From Herbaspirillum seropedicae (lineage in GTDB: Bacteria; Pseudomonadota; Gammaproteobacteria; Burkholderiales; Burkholderiaceae_D), in contig NZ_CP011930.1 in NCBI RefSeq assembly GCF_001040945.1, positions 2,395,704 through 2,459,703 of the forward strand: 64,000 bases of DNA, given 5' to 3'. Shown here in pieces: positions 26,620 to 38,600 of this stretch; position 1 is the first letter of the stretch, and each line of letters opens with the position of its first letter. The notes under the pieces were generated by a model. That model had not been told where the DNA came from. It was given only the letters and a program-made list of their open reading frames with translations, and did no database searches. The translations under genes and the position numbers were made by a program.

Positions 26620-28602
26620 TCAGGCCTGCAATTGCTCCAGCGCTTCCTGCTGTTCCAGCCATTCGTTTTCCAGCTGTTCGAGCTCCTTGCTGCAGTAGGC
26701 CTGGTCGGTGATGAGGGTCTTCAGTTCTTCCTTGTTGGCGGCGTCGTAGATGTCCGGGCTGGCCAGGCGGGCGTCGATCTCTGCCTTGCGGACGTTGAGC
26801 TTGGCGATCTGTTCATCGAGACGTTTGATGCGCGCCTCGATGGGCTTTTTCAGGGCCGACATCTTCTGGCGCTGTTCGGCCTCCAGGCGCTTCTGTTCCT
26901 TGCGGTCCACCAGCGCGGCGGGCGCGCTCTCCACCGGCTGGCTGGCCGTAGGCAGGGGCGCGGCGGCGGCGGCGTCATTGCGAGCGGCCAGCTTGGTCTT
27001 GAAGAGCCAGTCCTTGTAATCGTCCAGGTCGCCATCGAAGGGCTGCAGCTTGCCCTCGGCCACGATCAGGAACTGGTCGGTGGTGGCGCGCAGCAGGTGG
27101 CGATCGTGCGAGACCAGTACCAGCGTGCCCTCGAACTGCGCCAGCGCCATGGTCAGGGCTTCGCGGGTTTCCAGGTCGAGGTGGTTGGTCGGTTCGTCCA
27201 GCAGCAACAGGTTGGGGCGCTGCCAGACAATCAGGGCCAGCGCCAGGCGCGCCTTTTCCCCGCCCGAGAAGGGCGCGATGGAGGAGGTCGCCATGGTGCC
27301 GTTGAAGTTGAAGCTGCCCAGGAAATTGCGCAGCTCCTGCTCGCGCACATCCGGTGCCAGCCGGGTCAGGTGCCACAGCGGCGATTCGTCATGGCGCAGC
27401 ATCTCCACCTGGTGCTGGGCGAAGTAGCCGATCACCAGTCCCTTGCCCAGGCGGGCAGTGCCGGAGAGTGGATCGATCTCGCCGGCCACGGTCTTGATGA
27501 GCGTCGATTTGCCCGCGCCGTTGACCCCCAACAGGCCAATGCGCTGGCCATTCTGCAGCGAGAAATCGATGCCATGCACGATGATCTTGTCTTCATCGGG
27601 CGCGCCGTTCTTGCCCTCGATGTGATAGCCGGCGTTGACCTTTTCCATCACCAGCAAGGGATTGGGGGCCGACAAGGGCTCGCGGAATTCGAACGAGAAT
27701 TCCGCCGCCGCCCGCAGCGGCGCCAGCTCTTCCATCTTGGACAGGGCCTTCATGCGGCTCTGCGCCTGGCGCGCCTTGGTGGCCTTGGCCTTGAAGCGGT
27801 CGATGAAGGATTGCAGGTGCGCGCGTTGGCGCTGCTGCTTCTCGATCATGCCGGCCATCAGTTCCAGTTGAGCCGAACGCTGGCGCTCGAAGGCGCTGTA
27901 GTTGCCGGAATACCGCTTCAGTTTGCGATCGTCGATATGAACGATCACATTCACCACGCCATCCAGGAAATCGCGGTCGTGGGAAATGATGAGCAGGGTG
28001 CCCTCGTAGCGCTTCAACCAGTCTTCCAGCCAGATGATGGCGTCCAGGTCCAGGTGGTTGGTCGGTTCGTCCAGCAGCAGCAGGTCGGACGGGCACATCA
28101 GCGCCTGCGCCAGGTTCAGGCGCATGCGCCAGCCGCCGGAGAAGCTGGCCACGGGGCGTTCCATCTGTTCCAGCGAGAAACCCAGGCCCAGCAGCAATTG
28201 CTCGGCGCGCGAGCGCACGGTATAGGCATCGGCATCGGCCAGGGCGGTATGCAGTTCGGCGATATGATTGCCGTCGTGCTTGTCATCGGGCTGCGCTTCG
28301 GCGCGGGCCAGCTCGGCTTCCAGCTGGCGCAGATGGGCGTCGCCATCGATGGCGTACTCGATGGCGGGGCGATCCAGTGCCGGGGTTTCCTGCGCCACGT
28401 AGGCCATGCGCCAGCGCGCCGGGAAATCGATATTGCCTTGGTCGGCATGCAGCTCGCCACGCAGCATGGCAAACAGGCTGGACTTGCCAGCGCCATTGGC
28501 GCCGATCAGGCCGATCTTGTCGCCCGGGTTGAGCGTCAGGTCGACATTCTCCAGCAGCGGCTTGACGCCCCGCTGGAGGGAAACTTGCTGGAAACGGATC
28601 AT
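26620..28602 (-). CDS. ABC-F family ATPase, YheS-like
   Basis: A 660-residue soluble protein with two ABC ATPase cassettes and no membrane segments. Cassette 1 has Walker A GANGAGKSS (Lys40), signature FSGGWRMRLNLAQAL and Walker B LLLLDEPTNHLDLDAI; cassette 2 has GVNGAGKSTL, FSGGEKARLALALI and LLLLDEPTNHLDLETRE. The linker between them is the ABC-F arm/linker, and the C-terminus ends in a coiled coil. The N-terminal half closely follows E. coli YheS. ABC-F proteins act on the ribosome to aid translation. It is 48 bp downstream of prmB and probably in its operon. Confidence 0.92.
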   Translation of the reverse strand: MIRFQQVSLQRGVKPLLENVDLTLNPGDKIGLIGANGAGKSSLFAMLRGELHADQGNIDFPARWRMAYVAQETPALDRPAIEYAIDGDAHLRQLEAELARAEAQPDDKHDGNHIAELHTALADADAYTVRSRAEQLLLGLGFSLEQMERPVASFSGGWRMRLNLAQALMCPSDLLLLDEPTNHLDLDAIIWLEDWLKRYEGTLLIISHDRDFLDGVVNVIVHIDDRKLKRYSGNYSAFERQRSAQLELMAGMIEKQQRQRAHLQSFIDRFKAKATKARQAQSRMKALSKMEELAPLRAAAEFSFEFREPLSAPNPLLVMEKVNAGYHIEGKNGAPDEDKIIVHGIDFSLQNGQRIGLLGVNGAGKSTLIKTVAGEIDPLSGTARLGKGLVIGYFAQHQVEMLRHDESPLWHLTRLAPDVREQELRNFLGSFNFNGTMATSSIAPFSGGEKARLALALIVWQRPNLLLLDEPTNHLDLETREALTMALAQFEGTLVLVSHDRHLLRATTDQFLIVAEGKLQPFDGDLDDYKDWLFKTKLAARNDAAAAAPLPTASQPVESAPAALVDRKEQKRLEAEQRQKMSALKKPIEARIKRLDEQIAKLNVRKAEIDARLASPDIYDAANKEELKTLITDQAYCSKELEQLENEWLEQQEALEQLQA

Positions 28603-28650
28603 CAGTGATTCACAATCGTTGGGACGCGGTGCAAGAGCGAGCGTTCAGGC

Positions 28651-29541
28651 TCAGGCCAGTTGCAGCTGTTCAGCCGTGACCAGGAAGACCATGTCGTCCC
28701 CGGCGCTGGTGGTCAGCCAGGTCAGTTCCAGTTCCGGGAAGGCGGCTTCGGCAAAGGCGCGCTCATTGCCGATCTCGACCACCAACACACCTTCGGGCGT
28801 GAGGCGCTCGGCAGCGCCAGCGACGATCTTGCGCACCAGGTCCATGCCATCCTCACCCCCGGCCAGCGCCAGTTGCGGCTCGCGCAGGTATTCCTGGGGC
28901 AGCTTGGCCATGGAGCCGGAATTCACATAGGGCGGATTGCTGATGATCAGATCGTACTTGCGCAGCGGCAGCTGCGTGTACAGGTCGGATTCGACCAGGT
29001 TGATGCGCTCTTGCAACTGGTATTCATCCACGTTCTTGCGGGCCACGGCCAGGGCGTCGGCGGAGATATCGACGGCGTCGATCTGCGCGTTCGGGAAGGC
29101 ATCAGCCAGCAGGATGGGCAGGCAACCGGAGCCGGTGCAGAGATCCAGCGCATTCTCGATGGCTTCCGGGTCCTGGATCCACGGCGAGAAATGCTGCGGA
29201 ATCAGTTCGGCGATGAAGGAACGCGGCACGATCACGCGCTCATCCACATAGAAGCGGTAAGCGCCCAGCCAGGCTTCATGGGTGATGTAGGCGGCCGGCA
29301 CGCGGTCCTTGCTGCGGCGTTCGATGACGCGCATGACCGCGGCGATTTCGTCGGGCAAGAGGCGGGCGTCGAGGAAGGGATCGAGCTGGTCCAGCGGCAG
29401 CTTGAGCGTATGCAGGATCAGGTAGGCCGCTTCATCCAGCGCATTGCTGCTGCCGTGGCCGAAGAACAGTTGTTCGGTGTTGAAGCGGGTCACGGCGTAG
29501 CGCAGCAGATCGCGCACGGTGGAGAAATTGTTGGGAGTCAT
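28651..29541 (-). CDS. prmB: Ribosomal protein L3 glutamine methyltransferase
   Basis: SAM-dependent enzyme that methylates a glutamine of ribosomal protein L3 at N5. The 296-residue protein has the SAM motif ALDLCTGSGCLPILLA and the catalytic NPPY in IISNPPYVNSG, followed by LPQEYLREPQLALAGGEDG, which is typical of PrmB as opposed to PrmC. Length is normal. It lies 29 bp after dapE. Confidence 0.94.
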   Translation of the reverse strand: MTPNNFSTVRDLLRYAVTRFNTEQLFFGHGSSNALDEAAYLILHTLKLPLDQLDPFLDARLLPDEIAAVMRVIERRSKDRVPAAYITHEAWLGAYRFYVDERVIVPRSFIAELIPQHFSPWIQDPEAIENALDLCTGSGCLPILLADAFPNAQIDAVDISADALAVARKNVDEYQLQERINLVESDLYTQLPLRKYDLIISNPPYVNSGSMAKLPQEYLREPQLALAGGEDGMDLVRKIVAGAAERLTPEGVLVVEIGNERAFAEAAFPELELTWLTTSAGDDMVFLVTAEQLQLA

Positions 29542-29570
29542 GAGGTTCTCTTCGATGCAATGCCGCCGGC

Positions 29571-31060
<1,490 letters not shown>

Positions 31061-31181
31061 GCTTGTTCTCGCGCTTGTTCTCGCCATCGAGGTCACTAGA
31101 ACACGACGCCGCGCCGGTGTACGAGACGACCGGCGCGGCGCGTGGGTGCTTCAGGACTTCAGGTAAGCCGCTGGTGCGGAA

Positions 31182-32015
31182 TTACTCGCCGCGCAGCAGT
31201 TCGTTGATGGAAGTCTTGGAGCGGGTCTGGGCATCGACCTTCTTGACGATGATCGCAGCGTACAGGCTGTACTTGCCATCCTTGGAGGGCAGGTTGCCCG
31301 GCACCACCACCGAACCTGCCGGCACGCGGCCATAGTGGACTTCGCCGGTTTCGCGGTCATAGATCTTGGTCGATTGGCCGATGTACACGCCCATGGACAG
31401 CACCGAGTTCTCTTCGATGATGACGCCTTCGACGACTTCCGAGCGGGCGCCGATGAAGCAGTTGTCTTCGATGATGACGGGGCCGGCCTGCACCGGTTCC
31501 AGTACGCCGCCGATGCCCACGCCACCGGACAGGTGAACGTTCTTGCCGATCTGGGCAGCCGAACCGACGGTGGCCCAGGTGTCGACCATCGTGCCTTCAT
31601 CGACATAGGCGCCGATGTTGACGTAGGAGGGCATCAGCACCACGTTGCGGCCGATGAAGGAACCATGACGGGCCACGGCAGGCGGCACCACGCGGAAGCC
31701 ACCCTTGGCGAAATCTTCAGCGGTGTAGTTGGCGAACTTGGTGGGCACCTTGTCGTAGAACTGCGGGTAGCCGGTACCGGCCGACATCGGCACGTTGTCT
31801 TCCAGGCGGAAGGACAGCAGGATGGCCTTCTTCACCCATTGGTTGACTTCCCACTGGCCGACGCCTTGACGGTTGGCGACGCGCAGGGTGCCATCGTTCA
31901 GGCCTGCGATCACTTCGGCCACCGCATTGCGGATGTCGGCCGGAGCGCTCTTGGGGGACAGGCTGGCGCGGTCTTCCCACGCCTGATCGATGATTTGCTG
32001 AATGGACTGTGTCAT
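31182..32015 (-). CDS. dapD: Tetrahydrodipicolinate N-succinyltransferase
   Basis: Uses succinyl-CoA to succinylate tetrahydrodipicolinate, the entry to the succinylase branch of diaminopimelate synthesis. The 277-residue protein has an N-terminal helical domain and a left-handed beta-helix of hexapeptide repeats (about 110-240; e.g. [40 protein letters not shown]). It forms trimers in characterised relatives. It lies 57 bp downstream of dapC and 121 bp before yffB. Confidence 0.97.
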   Translation of the reverse strand: MTQSIQQIIDQAWEDRASLSPKSAPADIRNAVAEVIAGLNDGTLRVANRQGVGQWEVNQWVKKAILLSFRLEDNVPMSAGTGYPQFYDKVPTKFANYTAEDFAKGGFRVVPPAVARHGSFIGRNVVLMPSYVNIGAYVDEGTMVDTWATVGSAAQIGKNVHLSGGVGIGGVLEPVQAGPVIIEDNCFIGARSEVVEGVIIEENSVLSMGVYIGQSTKIYDRETGEVHYGRVPAGSVVVPGNLPSKDGKYSLYAAIIVKKVDAQTRSKTSINELLRGE

Positions 32016-32072
32016 GTTGATATCTATGAACGGTTGGGTGAAAGGGGGTAAGTCTGGCTTCTCGGCCGGGCC

Positions 32073-33284
32073 TCAGGCCTGGCCGGCCAGTTTCCTGGTG
32101 AAGGCGACGATGCGTTGCGCCGCCTCCAGGCATTCTTCGACTTCGGCCACCAGCGCCATGCGGATGCGGCCGGCGCCCGGATTGACGCCATGCGCCTCGC
32201 GCGCCAGGTAGCTGCCGGGCAGCACCGTGACATTATATTCGGCGTACAGGCGTTGGGCGAATTCGGTGTCGCTGATGTTGACCAGCTTGTCGACCTTGGC
32301 CCACAGGTAGAAGGCCGCATCGGGCAAGGCCACCTCCAGCACTTCCTGCAGCAGCGGAGTGACCTGGGAGAACTTGGTGACGTACTTGGCGATGTTGCCC
32401 TGCACGTGGGTCTCGTCCTGCCAGGCCAGCACGGAAGCGGCCTGGATCACCGGGCTCATGGCTGCGCCGTGGTAGGTGCGGTAGAGCAGGAATTTCTTCA
32501 GGATGGCCGCATCGCCGGCCACGAAGCCCGATCGCATGCCCGGCACGTTGGAGCGCTTGGACAGGCTGGAGAAGGAAATCAGCCTGCGGTAGTCGCGGCC
32601 CAAGAGGCGCGCAGCCTGCATGCCGCCCAGCGGCGGGTCCTCGTTGAAGTAGATTTCCGAATAGCACTCGTCGGAGGCGATCACGAAGCCATAGCGGTCC
32701 GACAGGGCGAACAGTTCCTTCCAGTCTTCCAGCGTCAGCACCGCGCCCGTCGGGTTGCCCGGCGAGCAGACGAACAGCAGCTGCACGCGCTCCCACACGT
32801 CCTGCGGCACTTGGCTGAAGTCGGGGGCGAAATTGCGCTTGGGGTCGGAGTTGACGAAGTAGGGTTGGGCGCCGGCCAGGTAGGCCGAGCCTTCATAGAT
32901 CTGGTAGAACGGATTGGGACACATCACCAGCGCGCCCGGCCGGGTCGGATCGACCACGGTCTGGGTCAGCGAGAACAGCGCCTCGCGCGAACCATTGACC
33001 GGCAGGATCTCGGTAGCCGGGTCAGGACGCGGGATGTCATAACGTTTCTGCAGCCAGTCTGCAATCGCACCGCGCAGGGCGTCGCTGCCCAGGGTGGCCG
33101 GGTAGGAGGCCAGGCCGGCCAGGTTGTCGATCAGCGCCTGCTGGATGAAGGCCGGAGTCGGATGCTTGGGCTCGCCGATGCCCAGGCTGATCGGGCGGTA
33201 GGCAGGATCGGGCGTGATGCCGGCGAAGAGCTTCTTGAGCTTTTCGAAAGGATACGGCTGCAGTTGGTCGAGTAAGGGATTCAC
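32073..33284 (-). CDS. dapC: Succinyldiaminopimelate transaminase
   Basis: PLP-dependent class I aminotransferase that makes N-succinyl-LL-diaminopimelate from the keto form, using glutamate. The product of 403 residues has the substrate region LGIGEPKHPTPAF, CSPGNPTGAVL, SDECYSEIYF and the PLP lysine in FSSLSKRSNVPGMRSGF. I chose the GTG at 33284 (MNPLLDQLQPYPFEKLKKL) because family members start there; an ATG at 33335 would add 17 residues, and neither has a strong ribosome binding site. It leads the dapC-dapD-yffB-dapE-prmB run. Confidence 0.92.
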   Translation of the reverse strand: MNPLLDQLQPYPFEKLKKLFAGITPDPAYRPISLGIGEPKHPTPAFIQQALIDNLAGLASYPATLGSDALRGAIADWLQKRYDIPRPDPATEILPVNGSREALFSLTQTVVDPTRPGALVMCPNPFYQIYEGSAYLAGAQPYFVNSDPKRNFAPDFSQVPQDVWERVQLLFVCSPGNPTGAVLTLEDWKELFALSDRYGFVIASDECYSEIYFNEDPPLGGMQAARLLGRDYRRLISFSSLSKRSNVPGMRSGFVAGDAAILKKFLLYRTYHGAAMSPVIQAASVLAWQDETHVQGNIAKYVTKFSQVTPLLQEVLEVALPDAAFYLWAKVDKLVNISDTEFAQRLYAEYNVTVLPGSYLAREAHGVNPGAGRIRMALVAEVEECLEAAQRIVAFTRKLAGQA

Positions 33285-33611
33285 GGCGCTGGACTGGAGT
33301 AAAGCTTCGCGGGCCAGCGCACATGCGGCTTGCATGCGGTCGGCCAGGGCAAAGGGCTGGGAAAGCTTGCGATTATACCGTCATTGCCGGGCTGATGGTC
33401 CCTCGCCCTGTTGATCGCCAGACATGATGGCTTGTCGGGTGACATCCGTGCTCGTGAATGAAAAGTAAGCTGTACAACGTGCAATCTGAACAATCGGGCT
33501 CATGGAGCCGGTGTATTCAGTGGATTGTCAGGAAGCTTTCAGGGGTATCGTGCGGGTTCGCCAAACCTGGCCGACCCGCGAGGACGGCCATCGAACCCGG
33601 AGAAGAGAATA
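33285..33611. other. Divergent dapC / chemoreceptor intergenic region
   Basis: These 327 bp contain the dapC -10 box (33372-33377) on the minus strand and must hold the chemoreceptor promoter on the plus strand. I see no protein or RNA gene. Confidence 0.6.
33372..33377 (-). promoter_or_regulatory. Candidate dapC promoter (-10 TATAAT)
   Basis: On the minus strand the sequence GGTATAATCGC holds a perfect TATAAT 87 bp before the chosen dapC start. No convincing -35 is present at 17 bp. Confidence 0.5.
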
Positions 33612-35423
33612 ATGAAAAGCCTCAAGGCACAGCTGCTGTCGGCGCTGGTGGTGATGTGGGCGGGCTTGTTGCTGCTGGCCGCCTGGTCGGCCTTCAGCGC
33701 CCGTGAAAACATGATCGATGAACGCAAGGACGGCTTGCGGCGCGTGGTCGAAGCCGCCAATGGGGTGGTCAAGAGCTATGTGGCCGATGTCGCTGCCGGC
33801 CGTGTTTCCAAGGAAGAGGCCCAGAAGAACGCGCTGGAGCGCATTGCCGCCATGCGCTACGACGGCGACAACTACCTGTTCATCTTCGATTCCCGCCCGG
33901 TGGTACTGATGCTGCCGTCCAACAAGGCCATGGTGGGCAAGAACGTGGCTGACCGCAAGGACTCGGAAGGCAAGGCCTACTACGTCGAGATGATGAAGGT
34001 GGGCCAGGAGAAGCAGCATGGCTTCGTCCAGTACATGGGACGCCTGCCGGGTACCGATGACAGCAACCGCACGCCCAAGATGAGCTATGTGGTGCATAAC
34101 CAGGACTGGGACTGGTTCATCGTCACCGGCGTCTTCCTCAGCGACGTGCAGGCGCAGTTCCGTGCTGACCTGTTCCGCCTCCTGGGGATCCTGCTGGTGG
34201 TGGGGGTGGTGGTGTCGGTGATGATGCTGGCCATCATCCGCCGCATCACCGGCAGCCTGGGCGGCGAGCCGGCCTATGCGGTCGATATCGCCACCCGCAT
34301 TGCCAATGGCGACCTGACCGTGCAGGTGCAGACGCGCCCCGGGGATACCCGCAGCCTGCTCTACGCGATGGCCACCATGCGCGAACGTCTGGCCGGGGTC
34401 ATCAAGGGCATCCGCCAGGGTACCGACGCCATCGACATCGGCGCTCGCGAGATCGCCGCCGGCAACCTCGACCTGTCCAGTCGCACCGAAGAACAGGCAG
34501 GCTCGCTGGCGACAACCGCCTCGAACATGGATGGACTGACCGCCACCGTCAAGCAGAACGCCGACAACGCCCGCCAGGCTGGCCAGTTGGCCCATAGCGC
34601 CTCCGACATCGCGACCCGTGGGGGTGAGGTGGTGGGGCAGGTGGTGCAGACCATGGAGGGCATCACCGGCAGCTCGCGCAAGATCGCCGACATCATCGGC
34701 GTCATTGACGGCATTGCCTTCCAGACCAACATCCTGGCCCTCAATGCCGCGGTGGAAGCGGCCCGGGCGGGCGAGCAGGGGCGCGGTTTCGCCGTGGTGG
34801 CGTCGGAAGTGCGTTCGCTGGCCCAGCGCAGCGCCCAGGCGGCCAAGGAAATCAAGGCCCTCATCGAGGATTCGGTGCAGCGCGTGGGCAGCGGTTCGGA
34901 CCAGGTGGCGCGGGCTGGCCAGACCATGGGCGAGGTGGTGGCGGCGGTGCGCAGCCTCACCGATATCGTCGGGGAAATCTCGGCGGCGTCCGAAGAGCAG
35001 CGCAACGGCATCGAGCAGGTCAATCTGGCCATCGGTGAAATGGATCAGGTGACCCAGCAGAATGCGGCCCTGGTCGAGCAGGCCGCTGCGGCCGCCGGTT
35101 CGCTGGAAGAACAGGCGCGCCGCCTGAAGGCGGCAGTATCGACGTTCCGCGTCGATGGTGAAGAAAACCTCAGCGCCCCGGTGGCGTCGTCGCTGGCCAC
35201 TGCCACTGCCACTGCAACTCCCACCGCCGTGCGCAAAGCGCCTGCCGCAGCCGCTATCCCCGTTGCATCGGCCAAGCCACTGGCCGGCAAGCCCTTGACC
35301 AAGCCTGCGGGCGGGGCGGCGCCCTTGCCAGCGCCCGCCAAGGCCGCGCCAGCCGCCGCCAAGCCGGCCTCTGCCGCCAAGGCCTTGCCGGCTGGCGATG
35401 ACGGCGACTGGGAGACCTTCTGA
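33612..35423 (+). CDS. Methyl-accepting chemotaxis protein
   Basis: A 603-residue chemoreceptor. Membrane segments lie near 8-28 and about 190-212, flanking a periplasmic single-Cache type sensor (about 30-188; [26 protein letters not shown]). HAMP follows (about 213-265), then the signalling domain with the hairpin tip [38 protein letters not shown]. An Ala/Pro-rich linker of about 80 residues ends in the C-terminal pentapeptide DWETF, which matches the NWETF-type tether that recruits CheR/CheB. The ATG is preceded by GGAGAAGAG. Ligand unknown; Cache receptors usually sense small organic acids or amino acids. Confidence 0.94.
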   Translation: MKSLKAQLLSALVVMWAGLLLLAAWSAFSARENMIDERKDGLRRVVEAANGVVKSYVADVAAGRVSKEEAQKNALERIAAMRYDGDNYLFIFDSRPVVLMLPSNKAMVGKNVADRKDSEGKAYYVEMMKVGQEKQHGFVQYMGRLPGTDDSNRTPKMSYVVHNQDWDWFIVTGVFLSDVQAQFRADLFRLLGILLVVGVVVSVMMLAIIRRITGSLGGEPAYAVDIATRIANGDLTVQVQTRPGDTRSLLYAMATMRERLAGVIKGIRQGTDAIDIGAREIAAGNLDLSSRTEEQAGSLATTASNMDGLTATVKQNADNARQAGQLAHSASDIATRGGEVVGQVVQTMEGITGSSRKIADIIGVIDGIAFQTNILALNAAVEAARAGEQGRGFAVVASEVRSLAQRSAQAAKEIKALIEDSVQRVGSGSDQVARAGQTMGEVVAAVRSLTDIVGEISAASEEQRNGIEQVNLAIGEMDQVTQQNAALVEQAAAAAGSLEEQARRLKAAVSTFRVDGEENLSAPVASSLATATATATPTAVRKAPAAAAIPVASAKPLAGKPLTKPAGGAAPLPAPAKAAPAAAKPASAAKALPAGDDGDWETF

Positions 35424-35471
35424 TTCCAGCGCTGGTGCAGTCCGGGACTGGGCGCGCCTGCTAGCCAAGTC

Positions 35472-35512
35472 AAGACGCTGTGCTGATGCGAGTCGGTGCA
35501 GCGTCTTTTTCT
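35472..35512 (+). terminator. Chemoreceptor terminator
   Basis: AAGACGCTG and CAGCGTCTT pair over an 18-nt loop and are followed by TTTTTC, 48 bp after the stop. Confidence 0.75.
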
Positions 35513-35665
35513 TGCCCGCCGGGATAGGCCGGCCCCCTGTGCTGCTGCTTAAGGTGCAGGCCAGGAGCCGTTTTTGGTCTGGTACGGCGCTTGCGATGTT
35601 ATGATACCGGCCTTTCCGGAAGCAAAATTCCTGCTTTCTCTTAATTGTATTAATTTGTCGATAAC

Positions 35666-38600
35666 GTGCGTCTAACTTCCATCAAATTATCTGGATTCAA
35701 GTCCTTCGTCGAGCCTACGCATTTCCAGGTTCCGGGGCAGCTGGTAGGCGTGGTCGGACCGAACGGCTGCGGCAAATCCAACATCATCGACGCCGTGCGC
35801 TGGGTCCTGGGCGAATCCAAGGCTTCCGAGCTGCGCGGCGAGTCGATGCAGGACGTCATCTTCAACGGCTCCACCCACCGCAAGCCGGCCGGGCGCGCCT
35901 CGGTCGAGCTGGTGTTCGACAACTCTGCCGGCAAGGCCGCCGGCCAGTGGGGCCAGTACGCTGAAATCGCCGTCAAGCGCACGCTGACCCGCGACGGTAC
36001 GTCCTCCTACTACATCAACAACCAGTCGGTGCGCCGACGCGACATCCAGGACATCTTCCTCGGTACCGGCCTGGGCCCGCGCGCCTACGCCATCATCGGC
36101 CAGGGCATGATCTCGCGCATCATCGAGGCGCGTCCTGAAGAGCTGCGCATCTTCCTGGAAGAAGCCGCTGGTGTGTCGAAGTACAAGGAACGCCGTCGCG
36201 AGACCGAGAATCGCCTGCACGACACCACCGAAAACCTGACGCGCCTGGAAGACATCTTGCGCGAACTGAACACCAACCTGGAAAAGCTGGAAGCGCAAGC
36301 CGCCGTGGCCAAGAAATTCCACGAGCTGCAGAACGATCAAGAAGAAAAGCAGAAGCTGCTCTGGCTGTTGCGCAAGAACGAAGCCAAGGCGGAGCAGGAA
36401 CGCTTCTTCAAGGAAATCGAACGCGCCCAGATCGACCTGGAAGAGCAGACCGCCAAGCTGCGCCACGTCGAGACCGAGCTGGAGCACATGCGCCAGGCGC
36501 ACTACGCCGCAGGCGACCGCCTGCACCAGGCGCAGGGTCACCTGTACCAGACCAATTCCGAGATCGGCAGCCTGGAAGCGCAGATCAAGTTCGTCATCGA
36601 ATCGCGCAATCGCCTGCAAGCCCAGTTGAACTCCCTGGGCGCGCAGCGCGACCAGTGGCAGCGCCAGGGCACCCAGCAGCAGGAAGAACTGGCCGAGGCC
36701 GAGATCCAGCTGGAAGAATTCGGCATGCGCGTGGAGCAGGCCCAGCACGCCGTGCAGGACACCAGCGACCGCCTGCCTTCGCTGGAAGCAGCCTGGCGCG
36801 AGTCGCAGGTCAAGACCACCGAATCACGCGGCAAGATCATGCAGGTGCAGCAGCAGATCGAACTGCAATCGACGCACCAGCGCAATGCCTCCAACATCCT
36901 CTCCGGCCTGGCCGCACGGCGCGAACGCCTGATGCAGGAAAAGAACGGCATGGCCATGCCCGACGAGGTCCACCTGTCCAACCTGCGCATGCAGCTGGAA
37001 GAAAAGCAGGCCTCGCTGGAAGAGGCCAGCATGTACCTGGAAGAGGCGCAGGAGCAGTTGCCGCGCCTGGAAGAAGAGCGCCGCACTGCCCAGGAACTGG
37101 TCAGCAAGGAAACCTCGGCCAACGCCCAGCTGGAAGCGCGCCTGACGGCCCTGAAGCAATTGCAGGAAAGCGTGCAGGCCCAGGGCAAGGTGCAACCCTG
37201 GCTGGAAAAGCACGGCCTGGCCGAGCTGCCGCGCCTATGGCAGAAGCTGCACATCGAATCCGGCTGGGAAACCGCGCTGGAAGCGGTGCTGCGCGAGCGC
37301 ATGTCGGCCCTGGAAATGTCCAACCTGGACTGGGCCAAGGCCTTCTTCAGCGATGCGCCGCCGGCCAAGCTGGCGCTGTACGCACCCAATGCCGGGCTGG
37401 CCCAGCCGGAAGCCCAGCCGGTGGCGGGCCTGAAGCCCTTCGTGACGCTGCTGCAACTGAACGATCCGGGCCTGCGCGCCCTGATGAACGACTGGCTCAA
37501 CCACATCTACATCGCCGACGACACCGCCACCGCCTTTGCCGAGCGCGCCAAGCTGCCGCTGGGTGGCCTGTTCGTGACCCGCCAGGGTCATGTGGTGAGC
37601 AATTCCAGCGTGCGTTTCTATGCCTCCGATTCGGAGCAGGACGGCATGTTGGCGCGCCAGCAGGAAATCGAGAACATCACCAAGCAGCAACGTGCGCAAG
37701 CGATGCTGGCCGAAGAAGCCAAGGGCCGCGCCGTGCGCGCCGAGGCGGCCCTGTTGGCGGCCTCGCAGCGCCTGCAGGAACTGCGCCAGCGCGTCAACTC
37801 GCTGACCCAGTCGGCGCACAGCTTGCAGATCGAGGTGATGAAGCTGGCCGAGGTGCAGGAACGCTTCAACCAGCGCAGCACCCAGATCGCTACCGACCTG
37901 GAAGAAATCTCCATGCAGGAAGCCGAGCAGCAGCAGGTGCAGGCCGAATCCGAGGCCCGCTTCGAAGAGTTGGACATCGAACTGGCCGAGCTGCAGGAGC
38001 AGCACGAGAACGGCCAGACCGATTACCTCAACAAGGAACAGCAGCTCAACGACGCCCGCACCCGCCTGCGCGAGCTGGAACGCGCCGCCCAGGAAACCGA
38101 GTTCGCCGAAAAGTCGCATCGCAACAAGATCGAGGAATTGAAGCGCGGTATCGCTACCGCGCTGGAACAGGCCGCGCAACTGTTCGCCAGCATGCAGCAG
38201 GGCTCGCTGGAACTGGAAAGCCTGGACGACCAGGCTGCCCAGGCCGGCCTGCAGGAATTGCTGGACCGCCGCAGCGAGCAGGAACGCGCGCTGGCCGACG
38301 CCCGCCACGAACTGGACCAGCTGTCGCAGCAATTGCGCTCCCATGAAGAATCGCGCATGCAGGCAGAACGCAGCCTGCAGCCCCAGCGTGACCGCATCAC
38401 CGAACTGCAGCTGAAGGAACAGGCCGCACGCCTGAACCAGGAGCAGTTCTCCGAAGCGCTGGCGCAGACCCAGGCCGACGAGGCCGCGCTGTCCGAAAAG
38501 CTGACCAGCGACATGCGCCCGTCCTACCTGCAAGGCGAAGTGACCCGCCTGACCAACGCCATTGCGGCGCTGGGGGCGGTCAACCTGGCTGCGCTGGACG

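Noticed and set aside
26632..28608. 658-codon open frame opposite the ABC-F gene
   Set aside because: Shadow of a gene with two complete ATPase cassettes.
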